From NCBI GenBank assembly GCA_040752295.1, contig JBFMFE010000322.1, positions 4,797 to 68,796 of the forward strand: a stretch of DNA of 64,000 bases, in the 5' to 3' direction. The stretch's first letter is position 1. Each line of letters starts with the position of its first letter. The stretch is from JBFMFE01 sp040752295 (lineage in GTDB: Bacteria > UBP15 > UBA6099 > JBFMBQ01). The notes under the pieces are model-generated. The model made no database searches. It was not told the origin of the DNA and was given only the letters and a program-made list of their open reading frames with translations. This document shows positions 1 through 7,738 of the stretch, in pieces. A program made the translations under genes and the position numbers.

Positions 1-383
1 TCGCCGATGATCCCGCCCGCGAATTCCTTCGCGCGGTCGTACGTGGTCGCCCCCCTCGAACGCCATCTCATGCTCATGGAGTTGTCCATGATGATGAACA
101 CGGCGGTTGAGGCGCGGCTCGCGCCCGCGCCCCACGGCTTTCCCCTCGCCAGCGGCATCGCGAAGGACAGCGTGATCAGCGCCACGCCGGACACGCGGCA
201 CAGCAGCGCCAGCAGGTGGTGAAGCGTGACGGACCGCATGCTCCGCCGGCGCGCCGTCCGCAGGAACATCAGCGAGGAGAACGGCACCTGCGCGTACCTC
301 TGCCGCGTGAAAAGGTGGAGAACAACCGGTATGCCCGTCAGCAGCAATCCGGCGAGAAACACCGGCTGGAAGAAATGAAGCAC
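1..383 (-). CDS. BatA/VWA-domain membrane protein, 5' part (runs off the window)
   Basis: Reading leftward from a GTG at 383, the frame stays open to the window edge (127 codons). The first residues form a hydrophobic helix followed by an Arg-rich loop and a second hydrophobic segment, as in the BatA N-terminal domain (aerotolerance regulator type). A MIDAS-like stretch MDNSMSM follows near residue 100, where the von Willebrand A domain begins. It starts only 3 bases after the stop of the DUF58 gene, so the two are almost certainly cotranscribed and translationally coupled, the usual DUF58-BatA order of MoxR-associated operons. A MoxR ATPase is not upstream here. Role in the family: envelope complex or chaperone-like assembly; substrate unknown. 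The GTG start is inferred from spacing. Confidence 0.8.
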   Translation of the reverse strand, partial: MLHFFQPVFLAGLLLTGIPVVLHLFTRQRYAQVPFSSLMFLRTARRRSMRSVTLHHLLALLCRVSGVALITLSFAMPLARGKPWGAGASRASTAVFIIMDNSMSMRWRSRGATTYDRAKEFAGGIIG

Positions 384-386
384 CCT

Positions 387-1292
387 CTACCGCCTCTTTC
401 TGAGTTCCCTTCTGGAAAGAAATTCCATCAGCGTTTTTTCCACCGGCGTGGACGTCGAGGTCGCGCTGAAATCTATTCCAGCCTGCCGGCAGAAATCCGT
501 GTAACCGCCGATGAATTTCCTGAGGTTTCTGATGTACTGTCTTCGGACCGCGGCGGGTTCGACCGTCATCGCCCGCCGAGTTTCCATGTCCGTGAACCGG
601 GACGACCGGGAATAGGGGAAGGTCAGTTCCGCCTCGTCCATCACGTGGAAGACCGCAACGTCGTGCCCTGACCTCTTCATGAGCATGAGGGTGCGGGTTA
701 CGGGCGCGGTTTCTTCGAGAAGGTCGCTTATGAGAACGACGAACGACCGGCGCTTGAGCTGGGAGGCGAGGTTTTCGAGCGAGCGGGCGACGGCGGTTTC
801 CCCTCCCCCCGTTCCGCCCTCTATCGCGGCTAAAATGCGGTAGAGGTGCTCCCGGGCGTTGCGCGGCTCTATCGTGACGATTGGGGACGAGTCGAACGAG
901 AGAAATCCCACCGCGTCCCCCTGTTTCAGGAACAGGTACGCGATCGCCACGGCGAGCACGCTGGCGTAGTCCAGCTTTGTCTCCCCCGCGGCGTTGCTCC
1001 CGAACCGCATCGAAGCGCTGGAATCCAGCAGAATCCTCGCCTGGAGCGAGGTCTCTTCCTCGTGCTGTTTCACGAAGTACCGGTCGGATTTCGCGTACAG
1101 CTTCCAGTCAACGTGACGCAGGTCGTCTCCAGGGGTGTATTCCCTGTGTTCGAGAAACTCGACGTTGAACCCCCGCCCGCGGCTCCTGTGCAGTCCCGTG
1201 AGAAGCCCTTCCACGACGGTGCGTGCGCGAAGCTCCATCCGCGATATCTTCTCGAGTATATCGGGCGAGAGGTAACGGGTTTTTTCGATCAT
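387..1292 (-). CDS. DUF58 domain-containing protein
   Basis: A 301-residue cytosolic protein. Residues about 37-75 carry the DUF58 signature (EF..R.YTPGDD.RHVDWK). Residues 89-95 (LDSSASM) form a MIDAS-like DxSxS motif of the VWA-like fold that follows. Family members sit in MoxR-DUF58-VWA operons and are thought to help a MoxR AAA+ ATPase mature or remodel envelope proteins; no exact biochemical role is known. It is the first gene of its operon in this window, followed after 3 bases by the BatA-like gene. Length and motif order are normal for the family. Confidence 0.93.
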   Translation of the reverse strand: MIEKTRYLSPDILEKISRMELRARTVVEGLLTGLHRSRGRGFNVEFLEHREYTPGDDLRHVDWKLYAKSDRYFVKQHEEETSLQARILLDSSASMRFGSNAAGETKLDYASVLAVAIAYLFLKQGDAVGFLSFDSSPIVTIEPRNAREHLYRILAAIEGGTGGGETAVARSLENLASQLKRRSFVVLISDLLEETAPVTRTLMLMKRSGHDVAVFHVMDEAELTFPYSRSSRFTDMETRRAMTVEPAAVRRQYIRNLRKFIGGYTDFCRQAGIDFSATSTSTPVEKTLMEFLSRRELRKRR

Positions 1293-1376
1293 CTCTTCAT
1301 CGCCCGCGGCGCCTGGTTTTTATCCCGCATGCCCCGCCTGCGGCGCCGCCGCGCGCCGCGTTTCTCCGGTGTGATT

Positions 1377-1405
1377 TTGAATCAGCCCTTTTAAAACAAT
1401 ATAAT
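1377..1405 (+). promoter_or_regulatory. Sigma-70-type promoter for the HgdB-like/activase pair
   Basis: TTGAAT (1377-1382), 17 bases, then a perfect TATAAT (1400-1405). Transcription should start near 1412, only about 7 bases before the GTG at 1419, so the mRNA is nearly leaderless unless a later start codon is used. Confidence 0.65.
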
Positions 1406-1418
1406 AAATAAAAAGGGC
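1385..1418. promoter_or_regulatory. Perfect inverted repeat flanking the -10 box (candidate operator)
   Basis: GCCCTTTT (1385-1392) and AAAAGGGC (1411-1418) are exact 8-base inverted arms separated by an 18-base AT-only-like spacer that contains the TATAAT. The right arm abuts the start codon. Since the neighbouring genes diverge, a shared terminator is unlikely; an operator or a cruciform over the start site fits better. No regulator gene is adjacent. Confidence 0.5.
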
Positions 1419-2207
1419 GTGAGCGGAAACAATCCGTGGGGAGTTGACCTGAAAATCGCAGAGACCGTCGGAATCGTGGGCGTTCCTCCGTGGGAAATGA
1501 TGCGGGAACGCATCGAAAAGGGCGACGAAATCGTAGACCTGGATGAGCCGGTACCGGGTTTTCCCGTGCGCGACGGGTACCTTCCGACGAATTACTGCGC
1601 CATCCTCAAGCGGGTGGTCTCGAACATCTTTTCCCTCCGGGAAGCCGGAAGGCTCCACCGTGTGATCGCCTGCGTTGGCGACGATAAGTGCGACGGCATG
1701 AGACACATAGCGCGGTGGCTCTCGACCGCCACGGATATACCCGTCGAACGGGTTCGAAACGACAGCGCCAGCGGGTACGGAACGCCGATCTGCGAGAGTC
1801 ACCTTCCGCTGCGCGCCAAGTTCGAGCTGATCGTGGAGGGCGTTTTCAGGACGCCCCGCCCGCCGGAACCCCTCCGCAAGGCGGCGCCGCGATGCGGTTT
1901 CTGGGGCGTGCCCCCGGCGGATTTCGACGTCCTCGAGCTTTTTCCCGACGGCACTCACGTGTACGGCTGGACGAGATGCATGGAGAACAAGACGCCGGGC
2001 GATTTCGAACTCGAATGCCTCGTGGACCCCGGCGTCCCGACCGTTTTCTTCGTTCAATCCTTCTGCCAGAAATCGGCGCTCGCGTTCAACCTCGCAAAGA
2101 AACACGGCGGGTTGTTCGTGGAGGTGGATTCGCGCCTGTCCCGCTCGGCGAGGGCCAAGATAGAGGCATTCATCCGTTTCAACGCCGCGGCTGCCGACAC
2201 GCGGTGA
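1419..2207 (+). CDS. HgdB-like 2-hydroxyacyl-CoA dehydratase-family protein (short form)
   Basis: A 262-residue protein that I read as a shortened member of the HgdB/FldB/YjiM family (2-hydroxyacyl-CoA dehydratase D-component). Visible landmarks: NYC60AILK and KC91DGMR match the family's conserved N-terminal cysteine and CD[GS]xR motif. Near the end, SFC216QKS and a terminal SARAKIEAFI match the second-lobe cysteine and the final Arg-x-x-x-Glu-Ala-Phe helix. Usual members are about 380 residues, so the middle is reduced. The gene lies 35 bases before a BadF-type activase, the normal partner that injects an ATP-activated electron. No HgdA-like subunit is present, so true dehydratase activity is uncertain. 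The start is GTG with a weak Shine-Dalgarno. Confidence 0.6.
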   Translation: MSGNNPWGVDLKIAETVGIVGVPPWEMMRERIEKGDEIVDLDEPVPGFPVRDGYLPTNYCAILKRVVSNIFSLREAGRLHRVIACVGDDKCDGMRHIARWLSTATDIPVERVRNDSASGYGTPICESHLPLRAKFELIVEGVFRTPRPPEPLRKAAPRCGFWGVPPADFDVLELFPDGTHVYGWTRCMENKTPGDFELECLVDPGVPTVFFVQSFCQKSALAFNLAKKHGGLFVEVDSRLSRSARAKIEAFIRFNAAAADTR

Positions 2208-2242
2208 AGAGAATCGGGGGCGGAGTTCAGGAGACCCGGACA

Positions 2243-2923
2243 ATGAAAAGGGTCGTGGTTGACGGCGGCACGTGTTACACGAAGCTGCACTATCTCGATT
2301 CCGGACGGCGCCGGATCGTTCCCACCCGGCGTTTTTTTCAAAGCCGGAACGATTACCGCGTGGCCGCCGCCACCGGACATAACGCGCACAGAACCGCCCG
2401 GAGGAGGGTGAACGAACTCGTCGCCCTCGCCGAGGGAACGATGCGGCTCGTGCCCGACGACGATTTCACCGTTCTGGACTGCGGCGCGCGCGACGTCAAG
2501 TACGTGACTATTAAAGGACGGCGCGTCGCCGCCATGGACTGGAACACCGAGTGCGGGGCGTTCGCGGGGCAGATGATCGATCTGCTTCAGCGATATTTCG
2601 GCATACAGCCCGACCGCCTGCCGCGGGACAGTAAGCGCATCCCGGTCGTGTGCGGCGTTTTAGGCATGACGTATCTTTTCGACCGCGTTTCCCAGGGCGC
2701 AACGCACGAGGAGGCTTTCGCCGAGTTCCTGCGCGGCGTCTCTCATAACTGCGAATCGCTCGTCGGGAAACCGGACAGGCTGTACGTGTCCGGGGGATTG
2801 TGCATGAACAGGGCGTTCCTCGAGAGCTTCTCATGCGAGGTCGTACCGCTGGGCAGGTTCGTTCTCGTCGAGGGACTGCTTTCGGTTGTGGGGCGGCGCG
2901 GTCTCGGGTTTGATGGACCTTGA
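2243..2923 (+). CDS. BadF/BcrA/HgdC-type activase (acyl-CoA dehydratase activator-like ATPase)
   Basis: A 226-residue ASKHA-fold ATPase. The start ATG at 2243 is chosen for the CAGGAG sequence about 8 bases upstream and because the ATP-binding strand VVVDGGT follows at once. A second phosphate-binding segment reads LDCGARDVK (residues 78-86). The two family cysteines that bridge the [4Fe-4S] cluster between subunits correspond to C104 (NTECGAFAG) and C137 (VVCGVLG). The normal CxxGTGxF motif is altered to CGAFAG. SGGLCMN at the C-terminal end is the adenosine motif. Known family role: ATP-driven one-electron reduction of a 2-hydroxyacyl-CoA dehydratase or similar enzyme; here the probable target is the preceding protein. 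Confidence 0.75.
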   Translation: MKRVVVDGGTCYTKLHYLDSGRRRIVPTRRFFQSRNDYRVAAATGHNAHRTARRRVNELVALAEGTMRLVPDDDFTVLDCGARDVKYVTIKGRRVAAMDWNTECGAFAGQMIDLLQRYFGIQPDRLPRDSKRIPVVCGVLGMTYLFDRVSQGATHEEAFAEFLRGVSHNCESLVGKPDRLYVSGGLCMNRAFLESFSCEVVPLGRFVLVEGLLSVVGRRGLGFDGP

Positions 2924-2973
2924 CGGCGGGTATTTAAAAGCAGCGGAAGGGTTGAGACGGGGGGGGTGAGGAG

Positions 2974-3216
2974 ATGCCGGTTCGAAAGCGGCGGATTTTC
3001 AAGCGGCGTTCGTACTCGAAGAGGGTGATTGCTTCGAGGGGGTTGGCGTGGGTCGCTCTTTTTGTCGCGGCGCTGCTTCTTCTTTTCATCTTCGCCGCGT
3101 ACGTCTGGCCCCCGCTCGCGGGAGAAAAATTTCTCACGAGTCCCTCTTCAGGCAAGAAGTACACTCCCGGCGAGGCTGTAAAAAAGACGGTGGACAGAAT
3201 CAGAGGGCTGGATTAG
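2974..3216 (+). CDS. Small single-pass membrane protein
   Basis: An 80-residue protein with a very basic N-terminus (RKRRIFKRR), one strong transmembrane helix at about residues 24-44, and a short polar tail. A G-rich sequence ending in GAGGAG lies immediately before the ATG. I recognise no family. The basic cytosolic head suggests N-in topology. It sits 50 bases after the activase gene on the same strand, and the convergent cyclase gene ends just beyond it. Confidence 0.55.
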   Translation: MPVRKRRIFKRRSYSKRVIASRGLAWVALFVAALLLLFIFAAYVWPPLAGEKFLTSPSSGKKYTPGEAVKKTVDRIRGLD

Positions 3217-3255
3217 GCTGGGTTCTTCAGCGTTCCGGGTTCGCGCGGTCGGGTA

Positions 3256-4026
3256 TCAGTCGTCCTCGAAGATCGCCACGGCGCGGCACCACCCGGCGCT
3301 GCCCCCGGCGACTTTTATGGGAAACGCCGCTACCCTGAATCCGTAGGGTCTGGGTATCGCGCCGAGGTTGGTCAGCTTTTCGATGTGGCAGTATTCCCGC
3401 TCCCGCCCCGCGAAGTGACCGGGCCACAGGGCGCCGGGCGCGCTGGCTTTGTGGTCCGCGAGCATGTGGAGGAACGGGCGGTCCCAGCCGTAGCCGTCGG
3501 TTCCCATGACGCGGACTCCCTGCTCTATGAGCCAGAGGGTCGCTTCCCGGCTCATTCCCGGATGCGCGCCCAGGTATTCGAGCGAGCCCCACTTCCGGTC
3601 GGCGCCCGTGCGGATGAGAACTATGTCCCCTGGCTGGATGGCATAGTCAATCTTTTCGAGAGCCTCCTGAAGGTCCCTGACCGTGACGTATTCTCCCGGT
3701 TTTTTGGAGGTGAGGTCGAGGACGACGCCGTTCCCGAAGCACCATTCGAGCGGAACCTGATCAATCGTCTTTGAGGGTTCTCCTTCCGCGGTGGGACCGA
3801 AGTGGAAGGGAGCGTCCAGGTGCGTCCCGGCGTGCGTGATGCCCTGCACCTCTTCCCACGCAAGCCCCATTCCGTCCGGGAAATCGTCGGGAGGGACCTC
3901 CTGCGCGGCGCCGAGTTTTTCCGCCCCGTCGCGGTGTGAAAACCTTGTGATTTTAGCGGGGAACGGCTCCGACGGAGAATCGTGCTCGAGCGGCACCGAA
4001 AGGTCTATGATCCTTGTTCTACCCAT
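3256..4026 (-). CDS. Cyclase-family (kynurenine formamidase-like) metal hydrolase
   Basis: A 256-residue protein of the cyclase family (PF04199), which includes bacterial kynurenine formamidases and isatin hydrolases. The metal-binding signature HxGTHxDxPxH is present as HAGTHLDAPFH at about residues 65-75. The N-terminus (IIDLSVPLEHDSP) and the TDGYGWD segment are also typical. The start ATG at 4026 is preferred over one 14 codons upstream because it places IIDLSVPL at the usual distance. It is the last gene of a leftward run. The substrate cannot be told; no tryptophan-pathway genes are near. Confidence 0.85.
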   Translation of the reverse strand: MGRTRIIDLSVPLEHDSPSEPFPAKITRFSHRDGAEKLGAAQEVPPDDFPDGMGLAWEEVQGITHAGTHLDAPFHFGPTAEGEPSKTIDQVPLEWCFGNGVVLDLTSKKPGEYVTVRDLQEALEKIDYAIQPGDIVLIRTGADRKWGSLEYLGAHPGMSREATLWLIEQGVRVMGTDGYGWDRPFLHMLADHKASAPGALWPGHFAGREREYCHIEKLTNLGAIPRPYGFRVAAFPIKVAGGSAGWCRAVAIFEDD

Positions 4027-4095
4027 CGTCACGCATCCCTTCGTTTGAATTTCCGCTGCCGCCGCCACCGCGGTCCTGTTGTGTTGAATCGTTCC

Positions 4096-5055
4096 TTATT
4101 TACCCGGCTGGGCGGTCCGCGGCGGTTCCGGTTTCGCGCGTCCGGCGGTTTCAGGCTCCATCAGCCTCTTCGCTTCGTCCACCGCTTTCTCGTCCTCGAG
4201 GTAAAAATCCTCGCGGAGTGCGGCAGCCCGCAGGATGTATGCCCGTATCGCTTTCTGCCGCTCTTCGGAACAGCCGAACCTGCAGCCGCTCCTCATGCGG
4301 TCGAGCGACCGCACGAGGGGGACGTCGCTGTCGAAGTATCCCTTCATTTCCTCCATCCTGACGTCCTCGCCGGTTATTTTTTTCTCAACGTGGAGTTTCA
4401 CCATGTTTTCCTCGAAGTCCGCTCCGCGCACGAGGATGGGCGCCTCTTCGATGTTTTCGTCGAGCCAATCGTGGAGTTGCCCGTTGAACCGGGGTGTGTA
4501 TTCTCCCAGCAGCCAGTGAACGGGGAGGGGGAGTATCCCGAGCCGGGCGCCCGCCAGGTATACATAAGGATACTTTTTCTCCCACTTGATCCCGACGTCA
4601 ATTATGACGCTCAGATTGGTCGTCATTCTGCTCTTTTCGCCGAGTGCGCGTATGTTTTCATCGAGGGACTTCTGTTTCATCTTGTTGATGATGAACTTCC
4701 TCAGGTTTTCAAAGGATATCTCGCAGCGGAATCTTATGATGCCTTTCTTCAAATAAATGTACGGGTAAATGATGGGAAAGCCTTCGCGCACCGGAAAGTA
4801 CTGGTCGAGAAGCGCGTTTGCTTCCAGTTCCGTCACGACGAAGTCCATTTCCAGTTCGCCGCCTTGAAAAAGGTTTCTCTGGATGTTCTCGAACTGTATT
4901 TTCAGGTTTTCCCTCGCGACGGGATATATGTACTGGCGCACGTCGCTCTTGACGCGAACCGCCGGGGGCGGGGAGGTGATAAAGAGGTAAACCGTGGCGA
5001 CGGCGAAAAAAACCAGGACAGTGAGACATCCGAAGATTTTGAAGAGCGGCTTCAT
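4096..5055 (-). CDS. Membrane-anchored exported protein of unknown function
   Basis: A 319-residue protein with one N-terminal transmembrane helix (about residues 9-27) and a large soluble, presumably periplasmic domain. The C-terminus is Pro/Lys-rich. It contains repeated aromatic YPYIYL/YPYVYLAG strands, suggestive of a beta-rich lipid-binding fold of the AsmA/LmeA kind, but I cannot assign a family. It lies 70 bases upstream of the cyclase gene and 108 bases after PmbA, all on the same strand. Confidence 0.7.
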   Translation of the reverse strand: MKPLFKIFGCLTVLVFFAVATVYLFITSPPPAVRVKSDVRQYIYPVARENLKIQFENIQRNLFQGGELEMDFVVTELEANALLDQYFPVREGFPIIYPYIYLKKGIIRFRCEISFENLRKFIINKMKQKSLDENIRALGEKSRMTTNLSVIIDVGIKWEKKYPYVYLAGARLGILPLPVHWLLGEYTPRFNGQLHDWLDENIEEAPILVRGADFEENMVKLHVEKKITGEDVRMEEMKGYFDSDVPLVRSLDRMRSGCRFGCSEERQKAIRAYILRAAALREDFYLEDEKAVDEAKRLMEPETAGRAKPEPPRTAQPGK

Positions 5056-5163
5056 TGCTTTGGTTCGTTTTTGCGAAATTCGGATGCAAAAATCATTTTT
5101 GTTTCGGAAAGACGAAACAATAACTACGGAATCCCGAAATATTGTTTCGGATTTCCACCGCTG

Positions 5164-6525
5164 TCATCCCCCGGCGCCTGCGACGTTGAGCCTGCCGATA
5201 AGCAGCGACGGAAACACGTTGCCGGCGTCGTCCCTGTAGTCCTTCGATATCTCCTCTATTCCCGCTATGACGTCGAGCACGTTACCGCCGATCATTGTGT
5301 TGGCGACCGGATAGGCAAGCTCGCCTTTTTCTATCTTCCAGCCGTAGTCAACCGTCGCCGAAAAGTCCCCGGTGGCGGGATTCGGGCTGAGAGACGATGA
5401 TTCGATGTAGATCGCCTCGTTCAGGGGGGAGATGATCTCTTTTTCCGTCCTGGCGCCCGTGGACGCGCGGATGTTGGTGTGACCGATTCCCACGCTTGAA
5501 TGGTAGCCGCCCCGGGAGGCGTGGGCTGTGTTAGGCTCGCCCGATTTTCCCGACGTGTAGGAGTTGTGGAAGAACCCCGCCAGTGTTCCGCCGTCAACGA
5601 AGACGAAACGCCGGTGAGGCACGCCTTCCCCGTCGAACGGCGAGGAGCCGATCCCGCCCGGAACGGTTCCGTCGTCGGCGATTGACAGTGTGTCCGCGGC
5701 GATTTTCTTACCCTTTTTCCCGACGAGATACGATCTTTTTCTCTGAACGTTCTCGGCGCTCGCCGCCCCGCACAGTTCTTCGAACAGCTCCGCCGACGCG
5801 AGGGGACCGAGGACGACGGTGTATGCGCCCGACCTGATCTTTCTTGAGTCGAGATACGAGAGCGCCCGCCGTACCGTTCTTCGGGCGAGTTCCGCGCGGG
5901 ATTCCACGCCGCCGAGTGAGCGCGCGCGGGAGAAATCGTAGAAGGACGCCGCGGAGCCGTTTCTGCGTATCACGGCGAAGACGTAGACGTGCGCCGAGGT
6001 GAAGCGTTCCTCCGCGGCGGCGCCCAGAGAGTTGACCACGCAGGCGGACCCTGCGGCGAGCCTCACGCCCGCGCGGATGATCGCGTCGGGTGCGGTCTCC
6101 TTCCCGGCTTCGATGATCTCCTCCGCCCATTGAATCGCCGTCCGGTGCTTCAGGTCCGCGATTTCACGGTCGTAAAGCCCCGCCACCTCTACGTGTTTCA
6201 TGGGAGGGGGGAGTGTGCGGAAATCGGGGTCGGGCTGCGCGTGCCTTGCCATCCCGGCGGCTTCCACGCCCGCTGCTTTGACCTCTTCTTCCGCGATGCG
6301 CGAGACACGCGAAAATCCGACGCCGCCCCCGCGGAACGCCCGCACACAAAGCCCCGGGTCCTCTTTCGCGTCGCAGCAGCGCAGACTGCCGGCTTCAACT
6401 TCAACCTCTATCACCCTTGAATTTTGAACGAACGCCTCCGCCTGATCGGCGCCCGCGGAAAGCGAAGCCCTGCACCCAATCTCGCCGTATTCGATAAGAC
6501 CCTGCAGGAACGGAGCGTCGTTCAT
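5164..6525 (-). CDS. pmbA: TldE/PmbA-family protein
   Basis: A 453-residue TldD/PmbA-family protein. It has the two-lobed architecture of the family, including the central GGIGSSPFDGEGVPH segment and the C-terminal GDFSATVDYGWKIEKG followed by MIGGNVLD. No HExxxH motif is visible, so it corresponds to TldE (the non-metal subunit) rather than the zinc subunit TldD. In known systems TldD-TldE form a heterodimeric protease that trims modified peptides. No TldD gene is in this window. It begins 13 bases after the stop of the propeller gene, in the same operon. Confidence 0.88.
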   Translation of the reverse strand: MNDAPFLQGLIEYGEIGCRASLSAGADQAEAFVQNSRVIEVEVEAGSLRCCDAKEDPGLCVRAFRGGGVGFSRVSRIAEEEVKAAGVEAAGMARHAQPDPDFRTLPPPMKHVEVAGLYDREIADLKHRTAIQWAEEIIEAGKETAPDAIIRAGVRLAAGSACVVNSLGAAAEERFTSAHVYVFAVIRRNGSAASFYDFSRARSLGGVESRAELARRTVRRALSYLDSRKIRSGAYTVVLGPLASAELFEELCGAASAENVQRKRSYLVGKKGKKIAADTLSIADDGTVPGGIGSSPFDGEGVPHRRFVFVDGGTLAGFFHNSYTSGKSGEPNTAHASRGGYHSSVGIGHTNIRASTGARTEKEIISPLNEAIYIESSSLSPNPATGDFSATVDYGWKIEKGELAYPVANTMIGGNVLDVIAGIEEISKDYRDDAGNVFPSLLIGRLNVAGAGG

Positions 6526-6538
6526 TTCAAGCCCGGAT

Positions 6539-7738
6539 TCAGAGAACGTCGGAGAGCTTCACGCGGTAGAGTCTTCCTTCCGTGACGATCCAGAGATTGC
6601 CGCTCCCCGCCGTAAAATCCCTGGATTTCATCAGGACGTCCGCCGCCTTTCCGCCTAATCTCTTTATTTCCCCTTTTTCGGGGTCGAGTACGATTGCCGT
6701 CGCGGACGACGCGGCTAAGAAATTCGTTCCCGCCGCAGCCGCCGCGTGAAAATCGCCCCGCAGACTGATGTCCTGTTTCGATGAATAAGACTTCCACTTC
6801 CCGGTTCGTGTGTCGAGGACGCACACCCCCCCCTTCGTCTTCACCGTTTTCACGGGTATGAGTCCCGATTCGATGTCTTTCTGGAGCGGCGCCCTCGCTT
6901 TCTCGTCCGTCGCGTAGGTGAACCACCTGTTCTCCTTTTCCACGTAAACCTTGATCTCGTCCCTCGAAAGCTCCATTCTGTCGCCGAGGTATCCGGTCGT
7001 ACCGCCGCTCGTCGCGATAAGGACGTGGGCGCCGGTCTTTTCGATCGCGTTGATTCTCACCCCGCACCCGTGGTCTCTGGGCAGGAAATACCGGTACTTC
7101 CCGCTCGCGGCGTCTATCTTCAGCAAGCCCGCGCTCACGCCGAGCCAGATGTTCCCGGCGTCCGCGAGCATCGCCGTTACGGGTTTTGTGTGGTTGTATC
7201 CGGTCCGTTTCAGCGTCGTGCGGTCGAACACGGAGACGCCCTCGCGGTCCGGTCCGCCTTCGCCGGTAACGTAAAGCCTTTTTCCCTCGACGGCGATCTT
7301 GTCGCCGCCTATGATGTTGAGGTCGTAGAGTTCTTTCCACTCCCCGGTGCGGGGCGTGAACCGGCACGTTCCTCCCTCGTCTCCGGTGCGGAACCATACG
7401 CCCTCCCCGTCCTCGGCAAGGGAGAGTACGTCGCCCGCGGGGCATCCCTCGAGGCTTGTGTCAGCCTCGAACGTGCGCCACCCGCCCGCGCCCCGCTCGA
7501 GCACGCTGACCGCGTCTCGGTGCCCCGCCCACACCGCTCCGGCGCCGGCGTATATCGCCGTCACCGGCTTCGGTATCCCCGCCGCGGGCAGTCTGACGTG
7601 TTCCACAACCGGTTCGGCTGCCCCGGGAGGCGCAGCCGCGGGAGAACCGGGTGAAGGCAGGGAGGCGGCGGCGACGGCGGCGAACAGGAGTATGAGAGGG
7701 AGTCTTGCTCTCATCGGACCCATCGGGGATGCGCTCAT
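6539..7738 (-). CDS. Exported beta-propeller protein
   Basis: A 399-residue protein with a signal peptide; the likely in-frame start of the signal is MRARLPLILL at about residue 9. It has repeated blades of the type GNIWLGVSAGLLKID, GVWFRTGD and GNLWIVTEGRLYRVK, as in two-component-regulator propellers. No enzymatic domain follows. The gene begins directly after the stop codon of the dehydratase gene (TGA then ATG), so the two are coupled. Function unknown; probably a periplasmic or surface binding scaffold. Confidence 0.75.
   Translation of the reverse strand: MSASPMGPMRARLPLILLFAAVAAASLPSPGSPAAAPPGAAEPVVEHVRLPAAGIPKPVTAIYAGAGAVWAGHRDAVSVLERGAGGWRTFEADTSLEGCPAGDVLSLAEDGEGVWFRTGDEGGTCRFTPRTGEWKELYDLNIIGGDKIAVEGKRLYVTGEGGPDREGVSVFDRTTLKRTGYNHTKPVTAMLADAGNIWLGVSAGLLKIDAASGKYRYFLPRDHGCGVRINAIEKTGAHVLIATSGGTTGYLGDRMELSRDEIKVYVEKENRWFTYATDEKARAPLQKDIESGLIPVKTVKTKGGVCVLDTRTGKWKSYSSKQDISLRGDFHAAAAAGTNFLAASSATAIVLDPEKGEIKRLGGKAADVLMKSRDFTAGSGNLWIVTEGRLYRVKLSDVL

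Noticed and set aside
3982..5400. A 472-codon plus-strand frame opposite the cyclase, hypothetical and pmbA genes
   Set aside because: It crosses three minus-strand genes and an intergenic gap and has no ribosome-binding site or domain signal.
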